A stretch of DNA of 64,000 bases from assembly GCA_018241525.1 (NCBI GenBank), contig JAFEDR010000011.1, positions 1 to 64,000 on the forward strand. The letters are read 5' to 3'. This DNA comes from Pseudomonadota bacterium (GTDB taxonomy: Bacteria; Pseudomonadota; Gammaproteobacteria; Steroidobacterales; Steroidobacteraceae). Below the pieces are notes generated by a model that was not told the DNA's origin, did not search any database, and saw nothing but the letters and a program-made list of their open reading frames with translations. Positions 52,180 through 60,917 of the stretch are shown in pieces. The position numbers and the translations under genes were made by a program. Every line of letters begins with the position of its first letter. The first letter of the stretch is position 1.

Positions 52180-53046
52180 ATGCGCCTCGTGATCGTCAGC
52201 GGGCTGTCGGGCTCGGGCAAGAGCGTCGCGCTCAACATGCTCGAGGACCTCGGCTGGTACTGCATCGACAACCTGCCGGCCGGCCTGCTGAACGCGTTCG
52301 TCGCGCACGCGCTGCGCGGCCCGCAGTCGGTCTACGCGCGCACCGCGGTCGGCCTCGACGCGCGCAACGAGCCGGACGAGATCGCGGGCATTCCGCAGAT
52401 GGTCCGCGAGCTGCGCCGCAGCGGGATCTCCTGCGAGATCATCTATCTGCACGCGGACGAGGCCAGCCTGCTGCGCCGCTATGGCGAGACCCGGCGCCGC
52501 CATCCGCTGGTCCGCGACGGCGTTGACCTCAAGGAGGCGATCGCCGGCGAGTCGAAGCTGCTCGAGCCGGTCAGCTACTCCGCGGACCTCGTGATCGACA
52601 CCTCGCGCACCAGCGTCCACGAGCTGCGCGAGATGATCCGTGCGCGGGTCGAGCAGCGCCGCAGCGCGCGGCTGTCCATCATGTTCGAGTCCTTCGGCTT
52701 CAAGCAGGGCATCCCGAGTGGCGCCGACTTCGTCTTCGACGCACGCACGCTGCCGAATCCGTACTGGGTGCCCGAGCTCAAGCCGCTGACCGGGCGCGAC
52801 GCGGCGGTGGTCGCATTCCTCGAGGCCGAGCCGGCCGTGCAGGCGCTGCTGGACGACATCATCGCGTTCATCGAGCGCCGGATTCCGCTGTATGTCGAGA
52901 ACAACCGCGGCTACCTGACCGTCGCGGTCGGTTGCACAGGCGGCCAGCACCGCTCGGTGTACCTGGTCGAGCGCCTCGCGGCGCACTTCGCGGCGCGCTA
53001 CCCCGGTGTCGTCGCCCGGCACGCGGCGCTGACGACGAATTCCTGA
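52180..53046 (+). CDS. rapZ: RNase adapter protein RapZ
   Basis: RapZ is a nucleotide-binding protein that, in enterics, presents the sRNA GlmZ to RNase E and so controls GlmS and cell-wall precursor supply. The 288-residue protein has the P-loop GLSGSGKS (8-15) and the C-terminal region with IMFESFGFKQG and VGCTGGQHRSVYL. The 126-bp gap after hpf lacks the usual ptsN. Its last 49 bp overlap the convergent patatin gene. Confidence 0.96.
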   Translation: MRLVIVSGLSGSGKSVALNMLEDLGWYCIDNLPAGLLNAFVAHALRGPQSVYARTAVGLDARNEPDEIAGIPQMVRELRRSGISCEIIYLHADEASLLRRYGETRRRHPLVRDGVDLKEAIAGESKLLEPVSYSADLVIDTSRTSVHELREMIRARVEQRRSARLSIMFESFGFKQGIPSGADFVFDARTLPNPYWVPELKPLTGRDAAVVAFLEAEPAVQALLDDIIAFIERRIPLYVENNRGYLTVAVGCTGGQHRSVYLVERLAAHFAARYPGVVARHAALTTNS

Positions 53047-54197
53047 AGCTCGTCGCGCCGCGCCATCGCGTCCGCGTGGCCGATCGCGATCAGCTCGCGG
53101 GTGTACGCGCCTTCGAACAGCAGGTAGCTGAGCAGCGCCCCGCCCGCCGCATTCCACGCGCCGAGAGTGCGCAGCAGCACGCGCAGCGGCCTCGGCAGCT
53201 CGCCCGCGTGGCGCAGGGCGATCGCCCCGAAGTCCTCGCGCGGCGCGAGCAGCAGCGTCTCGATCGGCCGCAACCCCTCGCAGTCACGCCCGCCCGCCGC
53301 GGCGATCAGCCGGTTGTCGCGCTCGCAGCGCTCGAGGTCGGCGTGCAGGCCGTCCATGAACAGCGTGTCGAGCATGAAGCCGAAGACCTGGCCGAAGCTC
53401 GGACCGCGGTTCACGATCTCCAGCGCGTCGTGGCTGGCACCCAGCGGCGGACGCACGCCGATGACCAGCAACCGGTCCGCGCCGAGCCGGATCGCCGGCG
53501 ACAGCGGCGCGCTCTGGCGCATCGCCCCGTCGCCGTAGTACTCAGTACCCATGCGCACGGGTGGAAACAGGAACGGCACCGCCGAGCTGGCCATCAGGTG
53601 GTCGAGGCTGAGATCGGCCGGCTCGCCGCGCCGCCAGGCGGTGAGCCAGGGCGCGCTCTCGTGGGCCGACTCGTAGAAGGCGACGGACAGGGCGCGCCGG
53701 TAGGCCGCCGCATTGATCGCGAGTGCCTCGAGGCTGCCGTGATCGATGGCCTGGCGGATGCGCGCGAAGTTCACGTGGCGCTCCAGCAGCTCGCGTAGCG
53801 GCCGGTTGTCGAACACCGAGCGCGGCGCCGGGATCAGCCAGCCCCCGGTAAGCAGCGCCGCGAGCCACTGGCTGCCGGAGCGCAGCATGCTGCGCGTGTC
53901 GGCGCGGAATACCTGGTCGACGTGGAAGTTGCGCCAGACGCGTTCGAGGTTGACGACGCCGGCGCGGAACTGGCTGGCGTGCGAGGCCACCACCGCCGCC
54001 GTGATCGCCCCGGCCGACGTGCCGCAGATGATCCGGAACGGCGCGGCGCAATCGCGCGGCAGCAGTTCGGCGATCGCCTTCAGCACGCCGACCTGGTACG
54101 CGCCGCGGGCGCCGCCGCCGGAGAGCACGAGCGCAAGGCGGCCGCGGTCCAGGACGGCCGCGGCGGCTGGGGCCGCCGGCGCGGTGAGGGCTTCCAT
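52998..54197 (-). CDS. Patatin-like phospholipase family protein
   Basis: The 399-residue protein has a patatin domain with the oxyanion motif GGGARGAYQVG (about 27-37), nucleophile S61 in GTSAG and D223 in DGA, the Ser-Asp dyad of patatin lipases. A C-terminal helical extension follows. No signal peptide is seen, so it may be cytoplasmic. Starts at ATG 54197 or GTG 54221; a CATAAT box at 54207-54212 would give a near-leaderless message from the ATG. The 3' end overlaps rapZ by 49 bp. Substrate unknown. Confidence 0.9.
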   Translation of the reverse strand: MEALTAPAAPAAAAVLDRGRLALVLSGGGARGAYQVGVLKAIAELLPRDCAAPFRIICGTSAGAITAAVVASHASQFRAGVVNLERVWRNFHVDQVFRADTRSMLRSGSQWLAALLTGGWLIPAPRSVFDNRPLRELLERHVNFARIRQAIDHGSLEALAINAAAYRRALSVAFYESAHESAPWLTAWRRGEPADLSLDHLMASSAVPFLFPPVRMGTEYYGDGAMRQSAPLSPAIRLGADRLLVIGVRPPLGASHDALEIVNRGPSFGQVFGFMLDTLFMDGLHADLERCERDNRLIAAAGGRDCEGLRPIETLLLAPREDFGAIALRHAGELPRPLRVLLRTLGAWNAAGGALLSYLLFEGAYTRELIAIGHADAMARRDELQEFVVSAACRATTPG

Positions 54198-54275
54198 CAC
54201 CGTGTCATTATGCGCCGGCACGCCTTACCATCGGCAGCCCCGCACCGTGCACGGGTCACATCACCGAGAGTCGCC

Positions 54276-54848
54276 GTGAGCTTGTCGCGCCGCAGCGCAG
54301 TGCCCCGCCTCGCCATCACCCTGCTGCTGGCCCTCGCCGGTCTCCCGATCGCGGCGCCCGCCCTCGCCGGTCCCGAGCCCGGCGATCCGGCACCGGACTT
54401 TCGGCTCCAGGACCAGGCCGGCGCGTGGCACGCGCTCGGCGATTATCGAGGCCAGTGGCTGGTGCTCTACTTCTATCCGAAGGACGGCACTCCGGGCTGC
54501 ACGACGCAGGCCTGCGAGCTGCGCGACAACATCTTCGCCTTCCGGCGGGCCGGCGCCGTGATCGTCGGCATCAGCGTCGACGACGTCGCCGCCCACCGTC
54601 GCTTTGCGGACGAGCATCACCTGCCGTTCACGATCCTCGCCGACGCGGACCAGCAGGCGAGCCGGGCTTACGGCGTGATCGGCGGCCTGCTCGGGCTGCT
54701 TGGCTTCGCGCAGCGCGACACCTTCATCATCGATCCGCAGGGCCGCATCGCCGCGCACTTCGCGAAGGTCGACCCGAAGGGCCATTCCGAACGGGTACTG
54801 AAGGCGCTAGTCGAAGCGCAGGCACGCGCCCGCGCGGCCACCGGCTGA
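54276..54848 (+). CDS. Exported Bcp/PrxQ-type peroxiredoxin
   Basis: The 190-residue protein is a thiol peroxidase of the BCP/PrxQ class. It has a signal peptide (about residues 1-31, ending PALA), then the thioredoxin-fold domain with peroxidatic C75 and resolving C80 in TPGCTTQAC. E. coli Bcp is cytoplasmic, so an exported form is notable. The GTG start at 54276 is preferred because it places the Arg-rich signal start; an upstream ATG overlaps the divergent patatin gene region. Confidence 0.88.
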   Translation: MSLSRRSAVPRLAITLLLALAGLPIAAPALAGPEPGDPAPDFRLQDQAGAWHALGDYRGQWLVLYFYPKDGTPGCTTQACELRDNIFAFRRAGAVIVGISVDDVAAHRRFADEHHLPFTILADADQQASRAYGVIGGLLGLLGFAQRDTFIIDPQGRIAAHFAKVDPKGHSERVLKALVEAQARARAATG

Positions 54849-54854
54849 GCCCGA

Positions 54855-56039
54855 TCAGCGCGCGTTCAGCGCGCGCATCGCGCGGTCGATGCCGCCGAGT
54901 GTCAGCGGGAACATGCGCTGCTCGAGCAGGTCGCGGGCCACGGTGATCGAGGGCACGTAGCCCCAGCGGTCCTCCGGTTCGGGGTTCAGCCACGCGTGCC
55001 GCGGATAGGCGCGGCGCAGGCGGCCAAGCCACACCGCCCCCGCCTCCTCGTTCCAGTGCTCGATGCTGCCGCCCGGCTGCAGGATCTCGTACGGGCCCAT
55101 CGTCGCGTCGCCGACCAGCACCAGCCGGTAGTCGGGACCATAGGTGCGCATCACCTCGGTCGTCGGGATCCGCTCGACGTGCCGCCGCCGGTTGTCCTTC
55201 CACACCGTCTCGTACACGAAGTTGTGGAAATAGTAGTACTCGAGGTGCTTGAACTCGCCGCGAGCGGCGGTGAACAGCTCCTCGCAGACGCGCACGTGAT
55301 CGTCCATCGAGCCGCCGACGTCGAGGAACAGCAGTACCTTCACCGCATTGTGCCGCTCGGGCACCAGCTTCAGGTCCAGCCAGCCGGCATTGCGCGCCGT
55401 CGCGTCGATGGTGCCGCCGAGGTCGAGCTCCTCGGCCGCGCCCTCGCGCGCAAAGCGCCGCAGGCGGCGCAGCGCAAGCTTGATGTTGCGGGTTCCGAGC
55501 TCGACGGAGTCGTCGAGGTTACGGAACTCGCGGCGGTCCCAGACCTTGACCGCGCTGCGGTTGCGGGAGCCGTCCTGGCCGATGCGCACGCCCTCCGGGT
55601 TGTAGCCATAGGCGCCGAACGGCGAGCGGCCGGCGGTGCCGATCCACTTGTTGCCCCCCTCGTGACGGCCGGACTGCTCGCGCAGCCGCTGCCGGAGCGT
55701 TTCCAGCAGCGCGTCGAGGCCGCCGAGTGCCTCGACCCGCGCGCGCTCCTCCGCGCTCAGATTCAGCTCGGCGAGCCGTCGCAGCCACTCCTCCGGCAGC
55801 GCCGCCGGATCGACGGCCGCGAACGCGCGTTCCAGGCCGCGGAAGTGCGCACCGAACACCCGGTCGTAGCGATCGTAATGGCTCTCGTCCTTGACCAACA
55901 CGGTGCGCGCCAGGAAGTAGAAGTCCTCGACCGAGAGCGCGGCCACCCGCGCCTTGAGCCCCTCGAGCAGCGCCAGGAATTCGGTCAGCGAGACCGGCAC
56001 GCCGGCCGCGCGCAGCTCGAGGAAGAAGCGCACCAGCAT
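54855..56039 (-). CDS. VWA domain-containing CoxE-like protein
   Basis: The 394-residue protein has an N-terminal helical region and a C-terminal von Willebrand A domain. The metal-site motif is DVGGSMDD (D240, S244), in which the usual first Ser of DxSxS is Gly. Such proteins pair with MoxR ATPases and are thought to act as chaperone or metal-insertion modules. It lies 15 bp downstream of the moxR-like gene. It converges on the peroxiredoxin gene with a 6-bp gap. Client protein unknown. Confidence 0.85.
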   Translation of the reverse strand: MLVRFFLELRAAGVPVSLTEFLALLEGLKARVAALSVEDFYFLARTVLVKDESHYDRYDRVFGAHFRGLERAFAAVDPAALPEEWLRRLAELNLSAEERARVEALGGLDALLETLRQRLREQSGRHEGGNKWIGTAGRSPFGAYGYNPEGVRIGQDGSRNRSAVKVWDRREFRNLDDSVELGTRNIKLALRRLRRFAREGAAEELDLGGTIDATARNAGWLDLKLVPERHNAVKVLLFLDVGGSMDDHVRVCEELFTAARGEFKHLEYYYFHNFVYETVWKDNRRRHVERIPTTEVMRTYGPDYRLVLVGDATMGPYEILQPGGSIEHWNEEAGAVWLGRLRRAYPRHAWLNPEPEDRWGYVPSITVARDLLEQRMFPLTLGGIDRAMRALNAR

Positions 56040-56054
56040 CGCCGGCGCCCCGGC

Positions 56055-56909
56055 TCAGCGCGTGCCGCGCCGGTTCATGAACACCAGCTGCTCGAACAGG
56101 TGAACGTCCTGCTCGTTCTTCAGCAGCGCGCCATAGAGCGGCGGGATCGCCGCCTTGCCATCCGTGCTGCGCAGCGCCTCCGGCGGGATGTCTTCGGCGA
56201 GCAGCAGCTTGATCCAGTCGAGCAGTTCCGAGGTCGACGGCTTCTTCTTGAGGCCCGGCACCTCGCGCAGCCGGTAGAACGTGTCGAGCGCCTCCTTCAG
56301 CAGCTCCTGCTTGAGCTTCGGGAAGTGCACGTCGACGATCCGCGTCATGGTCTCGGCATCCGGAAAGCGGATGTAGTGGAAGAAGCAGCGCCGCAGGAAC
56401 GCGTCCGGCAGCTCCTTCTCGTTATTGCTCGTGATCAGGATGATCGGGCGATGGCGCGCGCGCACCAGCTCGCGCGTCTCGTAGACGTAGAATTCCATCC
56501 GGTCGAGCTCGCGCAGCAGGTCGTTCGGGAACTCGATGTCGGCCTTGTCGATCTCGTCGATCAGCAGCACCGGCTGCTGCTCGCTCACGAATGCCTCCCA
56601 CAGGCGGCCCTTGACGATGTAGTTGCCGATGTCGTGGACGCGGGCCTCGCCGAGCTGCGAATCGCGCAGGCGCGAGACGGCGTCGTACTCGTACAGGCCC
56701 TGCTGTGCCTTGGTCGTCGACTTGATGTGCCAGTCGTAAAGTGGCCGGCCGAGCGCGAGCGCCACTTCCTCGGCGAGCTGGGTCTTGCCGGTGCCGGGCT
56801 CGCCCTTGATCAGCAGCGGCCGCGCCAGGGTGACCGCGGCGTTGACGGCCATCGTCAGGTCGTCGGTCGCGACGTAGCGCTCGGTACCGGAGAAACGGGG
56901 GGTCGACAT
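56055..56909 (-). CDS. MoxR family AAA+ ATPase
   Basis: The 284-residue AAA+ protein has Walker A GEPGTGKT (36-43), Walker B LLIDEIDKAD (115-124), sensor 1 ITSNNEKELPDAFLRRC and a lid domain. MoxR proteins work with VWA partners to remodel or mature target complexes, and the VWA gene follows directly. The ATG at 56909 has a GAGGA site upstream; an ATG at 56936 is also possible. Confidence 0.92.
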   Translation of the reverse strand: MSTPRFSGTERYVATDDLTMAVNAAVTLARPLLIKGEPGTGKTQLAEEVALALGRPLYDWHIKSTTKAQQGLYEYDAVSRLRDSQLGEARVHDIGNYIVKGRLWEAFVSEQQPVLLIDEIDKADIEFPNDLLRELDRMEFYVYETRELVRARHRPIILITSNNEKELPDAFLRRCFFHYIRFPDAETMTRIVDVHFPKLKQELLKEALDTFYRLREVPGLKKKPSTSELLDWIKLLLAEDIPPEALRSTDGKAAIPPLYGALLKNEQDVHLFEQLVFMNRRGTR

Positions 56910-56990
56910 CGGGGAGTCCTCGACTGCTGCGTCCATCTTAGAGTCTGGCCGCGGCGCTCGCATCGCGGCCCGCGCGCGCGGGCCTGGCCG

Positions 56991-59366
56991 CTACGGGACG
57001 ATGGTCAACGCGTGCACGGCGGGCCCCGGCAGGAACCCGGCGGGTGGCTCGCCGTGCGCCCAGCGTGCGTAGCCGGCGCGGTAGTACGGCGAGAGCGGAT
57101 GGCCGCTCTGGCCACCGGGCATCTCGAAGTAGCCGTCGGCCTCGTGCCCGGGCGCGACCGCGAAGCGCTCCGAGGCGCCGAAGTTCGGACCCTGCACGCG
57201 CGGCATGTCCTCGTCCCCCGGCAGCATCTCGGAGGGCATGTCGAGCAGCGCCGCCAGCCCGGGTAGCGCCGCCGAGAGCGGATGGCGGATCCGGGTCAGG
57301 TTCACGCGACCCCAGGTGCAGGACGCCAGCCGCGGGCATTCGTCGTCGAGGCCGGCCACGGCCGCGTCCGCCGACGCGAGCAGGAAGGCCGGCCAGTCGG
57401 CGGAGCCGGGCGGCAGCAGGTGCGGCGGACGGCTTTCGAGCAGCGCCCAGAGCGGTCCCTCGAACGATGCCGGGGCGCTGAACCGGAAGCTCGGGTGGCG
57501 AGCCCGCGCCGGTGCGATCAGCGCGAAGAACACCCGGTGCTCGACTTCGGCGCGAAACGCGCGCACCAGGCGATACGCGGCATCGTCGATCGCCGCGTGA
57601 CCGCTCCAGTGGGCGAGCGCGGCCTTGAGCTCGCCGCGTCGCGGGTGCCCGTCGAGCGCGCGCTCATCGAGCAGTCCGTCGAGCAGGCGGCGCCACCGCT
57701 CGAGGAAAAGTGCCCGATCGTCGAGCTGCACCGCCAGCGAGTCGCGCGGTTGCTGCCGGTCGCCGCGCGCCGCCAGGTCGCCCTGGATCTGGCGGGCGCG
57801 GGCACCGCGATCGAAGCCCCCGTCGCCGAGCACCGCCAGCGCGGCGCCGCCGACGACCCGCGCATTGGCCGTCGCGAGCTGGCCGGTGGGCGGGTCCACG
57901 ATCAGCGGCCGGGACGCCGCCGGCAGCCAGCCATCGAAACCGATGGCCGCGTCGGTCGACGGCCGCGCCGCCCGCGCCGTCTCGCCGTGCCGCCGCGGGA
58001 TCTGACCGGCGATCGTCCAGGCGACGTGACCCGCCTCGTCGCCGACCACGAAGTTCTGCGCCGGGATTCCGGCGCGGGCCGCGACCGCGACGGCCTCCGC
58101 GACGGTGCGCGCCTGCTCGAGCCCGGTCAGCTCGAGATTCACCGCGGCCGGGTCGTGCGCCGTCCAGTCGAGCGCGTAGGCGACGCCCCCCTCCTGCGCC
58201 ACCACCGGTCCCCACTCGGTGCCGACCACGTCGAGGTCCACGGCCGCGCCGCCGTGCACGGCGATGCGCTCGCTGACATGCGTGAACGGCCGCGGACCGG
58301 CCGCGCTCAGGTAACGGCGCGGATCCTCCGGGTCCGGCAACGCGCGCACCACCTCCTGGAAGTCGCCGTAGCTGTTGGTGAAGCCCCAGGCGACATGCGT
58401 GTTGCTACCGGTCACGACCGCCGGCGTGCCCGGCAGCGTGACCCCGGTGACGTCGATCACGGGCGTCGCGCCGGCACCGATGCGCAGCCGGGCGTGATAC
58501 CAGGTGTTCGGCACGCGGATGCCGAGGTGCATGTCGTTGGCGACGATCGCGGCGCCGCTGGCGGTCCGCGAGCCGGCAAGCGCCCAGTTGTTGCTGCCCG
58601 CGCTCGGCAAACGGGCGCGATCGCGCGACGACGTACCGGGATCGGGCTCCGCGACGCGACGCAGGTCGTAGTCGGCGGCGGACGGCGGCCGCGGCGCGTC
58701 GCCCGCACTGCCGTCGAGCGTGGCTTCCCAGTCGGCCGCGGGCGCGTAGACGAACGCCGCCGCCGCCGGCGGCAGCGCCTCCTCGATCAGGCTGCGCTCG
58801 ATCTTCGTGTGACCGTCGGGCTCCTGCAGCTGGACGAACATCGCCAGGACCGCCAGCACCGAATCCTCGGGCCGCCACGGCTCCGGGGTCGCACCCAGCA
58901 GCAGGTACTCGAACGGCCGCGCGCGCAGCGACGCGAGGCCGGCATTCACGCCGGCAGCATAGGATTCGAGCAGCGCCCGCTGCTCGTCGCTCGCGCGCGC
59001 CACCGCCGCGCGTGCCACGACGCGGAAGCGGTGGACGCGAAAGCCACGGTCGGTATCGAGCGTCGCGGCACCGAGCAGCGCGGAGAGCTCCCCGGCCGGC
59101 GCGCGCCGCAGCAGGTCCATCTGGAAGAACCGGTCCTGTGCGTGCGCATAGCCGAGGCCGAAGGCGACGTCCGCGCGGCTCTCGCCGCCGACCGTCACCG
59201 CTCCTTCCGCGTCGCGCTGCACGCTGACCCTGGCACCGACCGCACGGCTGGTGACGCGGCCATCGAGCGTCGGCAGGCTGAAGCGCAGCGCGAGCCAGAC
59301 GGCCAGCGCCGCGACCAGCACGACGACGACGAGACCGGCGCCGATGCGCAGCAACAGCTTGGCCAT
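56991..59366 (-). CDS. Penicillin acylase family Ntn hydrolase
   Basis: The 791-residue precursor has an N-terminal transmembrane/signal segment (about 4-27), an alpha-chain region, a spacer, and a beta chain starting at S258 in AGSNNW. That Ser becomes the catalytic N-terminus after self-cleavage. The family includes penicillin G acylases and acyl-homoserine-lactone acylases. The sequence alone does not fix the substrate. It should be periplasmic. It lies 99 bp downstream of the pyk gene, separated by a strong hairpin. Confidence 0.9.
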   Translation of the reverse strand: MAKLLLRIGAGLVVVVLVAALAVWLALRFSLPTLDGRVTSRAVGARVSVQRDAEGAVTVGGESRADVAFGLGYAHAQDRFFQMDLLRRAPAGELSALLGAATLDTDRGFRVHRFRVVARAAVARASDEQRALLESYAAGVNAGLASLRARPFEYLLLGATPEPWRPEDSVLAVLAMFVQLQEPDGHTKIERSLIEEALPPAAAAFVYAPAADWEATLDGSAGDAPRPPSAADYDLRRVAEPDPGTSSRDRARLPSAGSNNWALAGSRTASGAAIVANDMHLGIRVPNTWYHARLRIGAGATPVIDVTGVTLPGTPAVVTGSNTHVAWGFTNSYGDFQEVVRALPDPEDPRRYLSAAGPRPFTHVSERIAVHGGAAVDLDVVGTEWGPVVAQEGGVAYALDWTAHDPAAVNLELTGLEQARTVAEAVAVAARAGIPAQNFVVGDEAGHVAWTIAGQIPRRHGETARAARPSTDAAIGFDGWLPAASRPLIVDPPTGQLATANARVVGGAALAVLGDGGFDRGARARQIQGDLAARGDRQQPRDSLAVQLDDRALFLERWRRLLDGLLDERALDGHPRRGELKAALAHWSGHAAIDDAAYRLVRAFRAEVEHRVFFALIAPARARHPSFRFSAPASFEGPLWALLESRPPHLLPPGSADWPAFLLASADAAVAGLDDECPRLASCTWGRVNLTRIRHPLSAALPGLAALLDMPSEMLPGDEDMPRVQGPNFGASERFAVAPGHEADGYFEMPGGQSGHPLSPYYRAGYARWAHGEPPAGFLPGPAVHALTIVP

Positions 59367-59424
59367 GGTGGGCGGATCCGGACGGTGACGGGGCATCGTC
59401 GCCGCTCCGTCGCGGGCTGGCAAG

Positions 59425-59456
59425 CCCGGGCCGGCGCCCCGGGGCGCCGGCCCGGG
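59425..59456. terminator. 32-bp perfect palindrome after pyk
   Basis: A perfect inverted repeat of 16 bases per arm lies 9 bp past the pyk stop and 58 bp before the acylase ATG. Folding would leave a 14-bp stem with a four-base loop. It contains no T-run, so it may end the glycolytic transcript with Rho or protect its 3' end. Confidence 0.45.
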
Positions 59457-59465
59457 TCCCGGATG

Positions 59466-60917
59466 CTAAGGACGCACCTCGAGGATCTTCATCGAGTTCG
59501 TGCCGCCGGACACGCCGGAGAACTCGCCCTTGGTCACGATGATCTGGTCGCCGGCGGCGCACAGGCGCAGCTCCACCAGGATCAAGAAGATCGACGGATA
59601 CAGGATCTCGGGCGAGGTGTGCGTCACGTCGAAGGAGACTGGGTACACGCCGCGGTACAGCGTCACGCGCCGCCGCGTTGATTCGTGGCGCGTGAAGGCG
59701 TAAATCGGGATGTCCGAGCGGATGCGCGACATCCACAGCGGCGTCGAGCCCGACTCCGTCAGCGCCACGATCGCCTTCACGTCCATGTGGTTGGCCGTGT
59801 ACATCACGGCCATGGCGATCGCCTCGTCGGTACCGCGGAATTCCCGCGGCTCGGTGCGCTGGCGCGCGCGCGAACCGTGCTGCAGCTGGAACTTCTCGGC
59901 GCCCTCGATGACCTGCGCCATCGCCTCGACCGCCTTGACCGGATACTTGCCGACGGCACTCTCGGCCGAGAGCATCACGGCATCGGTGTCGTCGAGCACG
60001 GCGTTCGCGACGTCCGACACCTCGGCGCGGGTCGGCGTCGGATTGTGGATCATCGACTCCATCATCTGGGTGGCGGTCACGACGATGCGGAACTTCTGCC
60101 GCGCGCCGTGGATGATCTGCTTCTGCAGCCCGGTCAGTTCCGCGTAGCCGACCTCGATGCCGAGGTCGCCGCGCGCGACCATCACCGCGTCGCTGGCCTC
60201 GATGATGTCGTCGAGGTGGCGGATCGCCTCGGCGCGCTCGATCTTCGCCATCAGCCGGCCGCTGCCGCCGGCCTCGCGCAGCAGCTGCCGCGCCTCGAGC
60301 ATGTCCTCACCGGTCTTCGGGAACGATACCGCGAGGTAGTCGACCTCGAGGCGCGCCGCCATGCGGATGTCCTCGCGATCCTTGTCCGTCAGCGCCCCGG
60401 CGGACAGGCCGCCGCCGCGGCGGTTGAGGCCCTTGTTGTTCGACAGCTCGCCGCCGGTCACCACGCGCGTGCGCACCCGCGGCCCGGAGACGCCGAGCAC
60501 CTCGAGCACGATCAGGCCGTCATTGAGCAGCAGCACGTCGCCCTCGTGCACGTCGCGCGGCAGCGCCTTGTAGGCGCAGCCGACGGTCTGCTGGTTGCCG
60601 GCGGCCGGGTCGAGCGACACGTCGAGCACGAACTCCGCGCCTTCCAGCAGCTGCACCGAGCCGTTGACGAAGCGGTCGATGCGGATCTTGGGGCCGGCCA
60701 GGTCGCCGAGGATGCCGACGTAGCGGCCGACGCTGAGCGCAGCGTCCCGGACCATCTCGATGCGGCGCGCGTGGTCCTCGAACTTGCCGTGCGAGAAATT
60801 GACTCGCACCACGTCCGCGCCCGCGCGGAACAGGTCCTGCAGCACGCGCGGATCGTCGGTCGCCGGTCCGAGCGTGGTGACGATCTTCGTGCGCCGCGGG
60901 GTGCGGATCGGGCTCAC
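59466..60917 (-). CDS. pyk: Pyruvate kinase
   Basis: Pyruvate kinase makes pyruvate and ATP from phosphoenolpyruvate. The 483-residue protein has the opening [15 protein letters not shown], the substrate/metal segment [13 protein letters not shown] and the catalytic Lys region [11 protein letters not shown]. The length matches the PykA-like type. The start is GTG overlapping the pgk stop (GTGA). It is the last gene of tkt-gapA-pgk-pyk. Confidence 0.97.
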   Translation of the reverse strand: MSPIRTPRRTKIVTTLGPATDDPRVLQDLFRAGADVVRVNFSHGKFEDHARRIEMVRDAALSVGRYVGILGDLAGPKIRIDRFVNGSVQLLEGAEFVLDVSLDPAAGNQQTVGCAYKALPRDVHEGDVLLLNDGLIVLEVLGVSGPRVRTRVVTGGELSNNKGLNRRGGGLSAGALTDKDREDIRMAARLEVDYLAVSFPKTGEDMLEARQLLREAGGSGRLMAKIERAEAIRHLDDIIEASDAVMVARGDLGIEVGYAELTGLQKQIIHGARQKFRIVVTATQMMESMIHNPTPTRAEVSDVANAVLDDTDAVMLSAESAVGKYPVKAVEAMAQVIEGAEKFQLQHGSRARQRTEPREFRGTDEAIAMAVMYTANHMDVKAIVALTESGSTPLWMSRIRSDIPIYAFTRHESTRRRVTLYRGVYPVSFDVTHTSPEILYPSIFLILVELRLCAAGDQIIVTKGEFSGVSGGTNSMKILEVRP

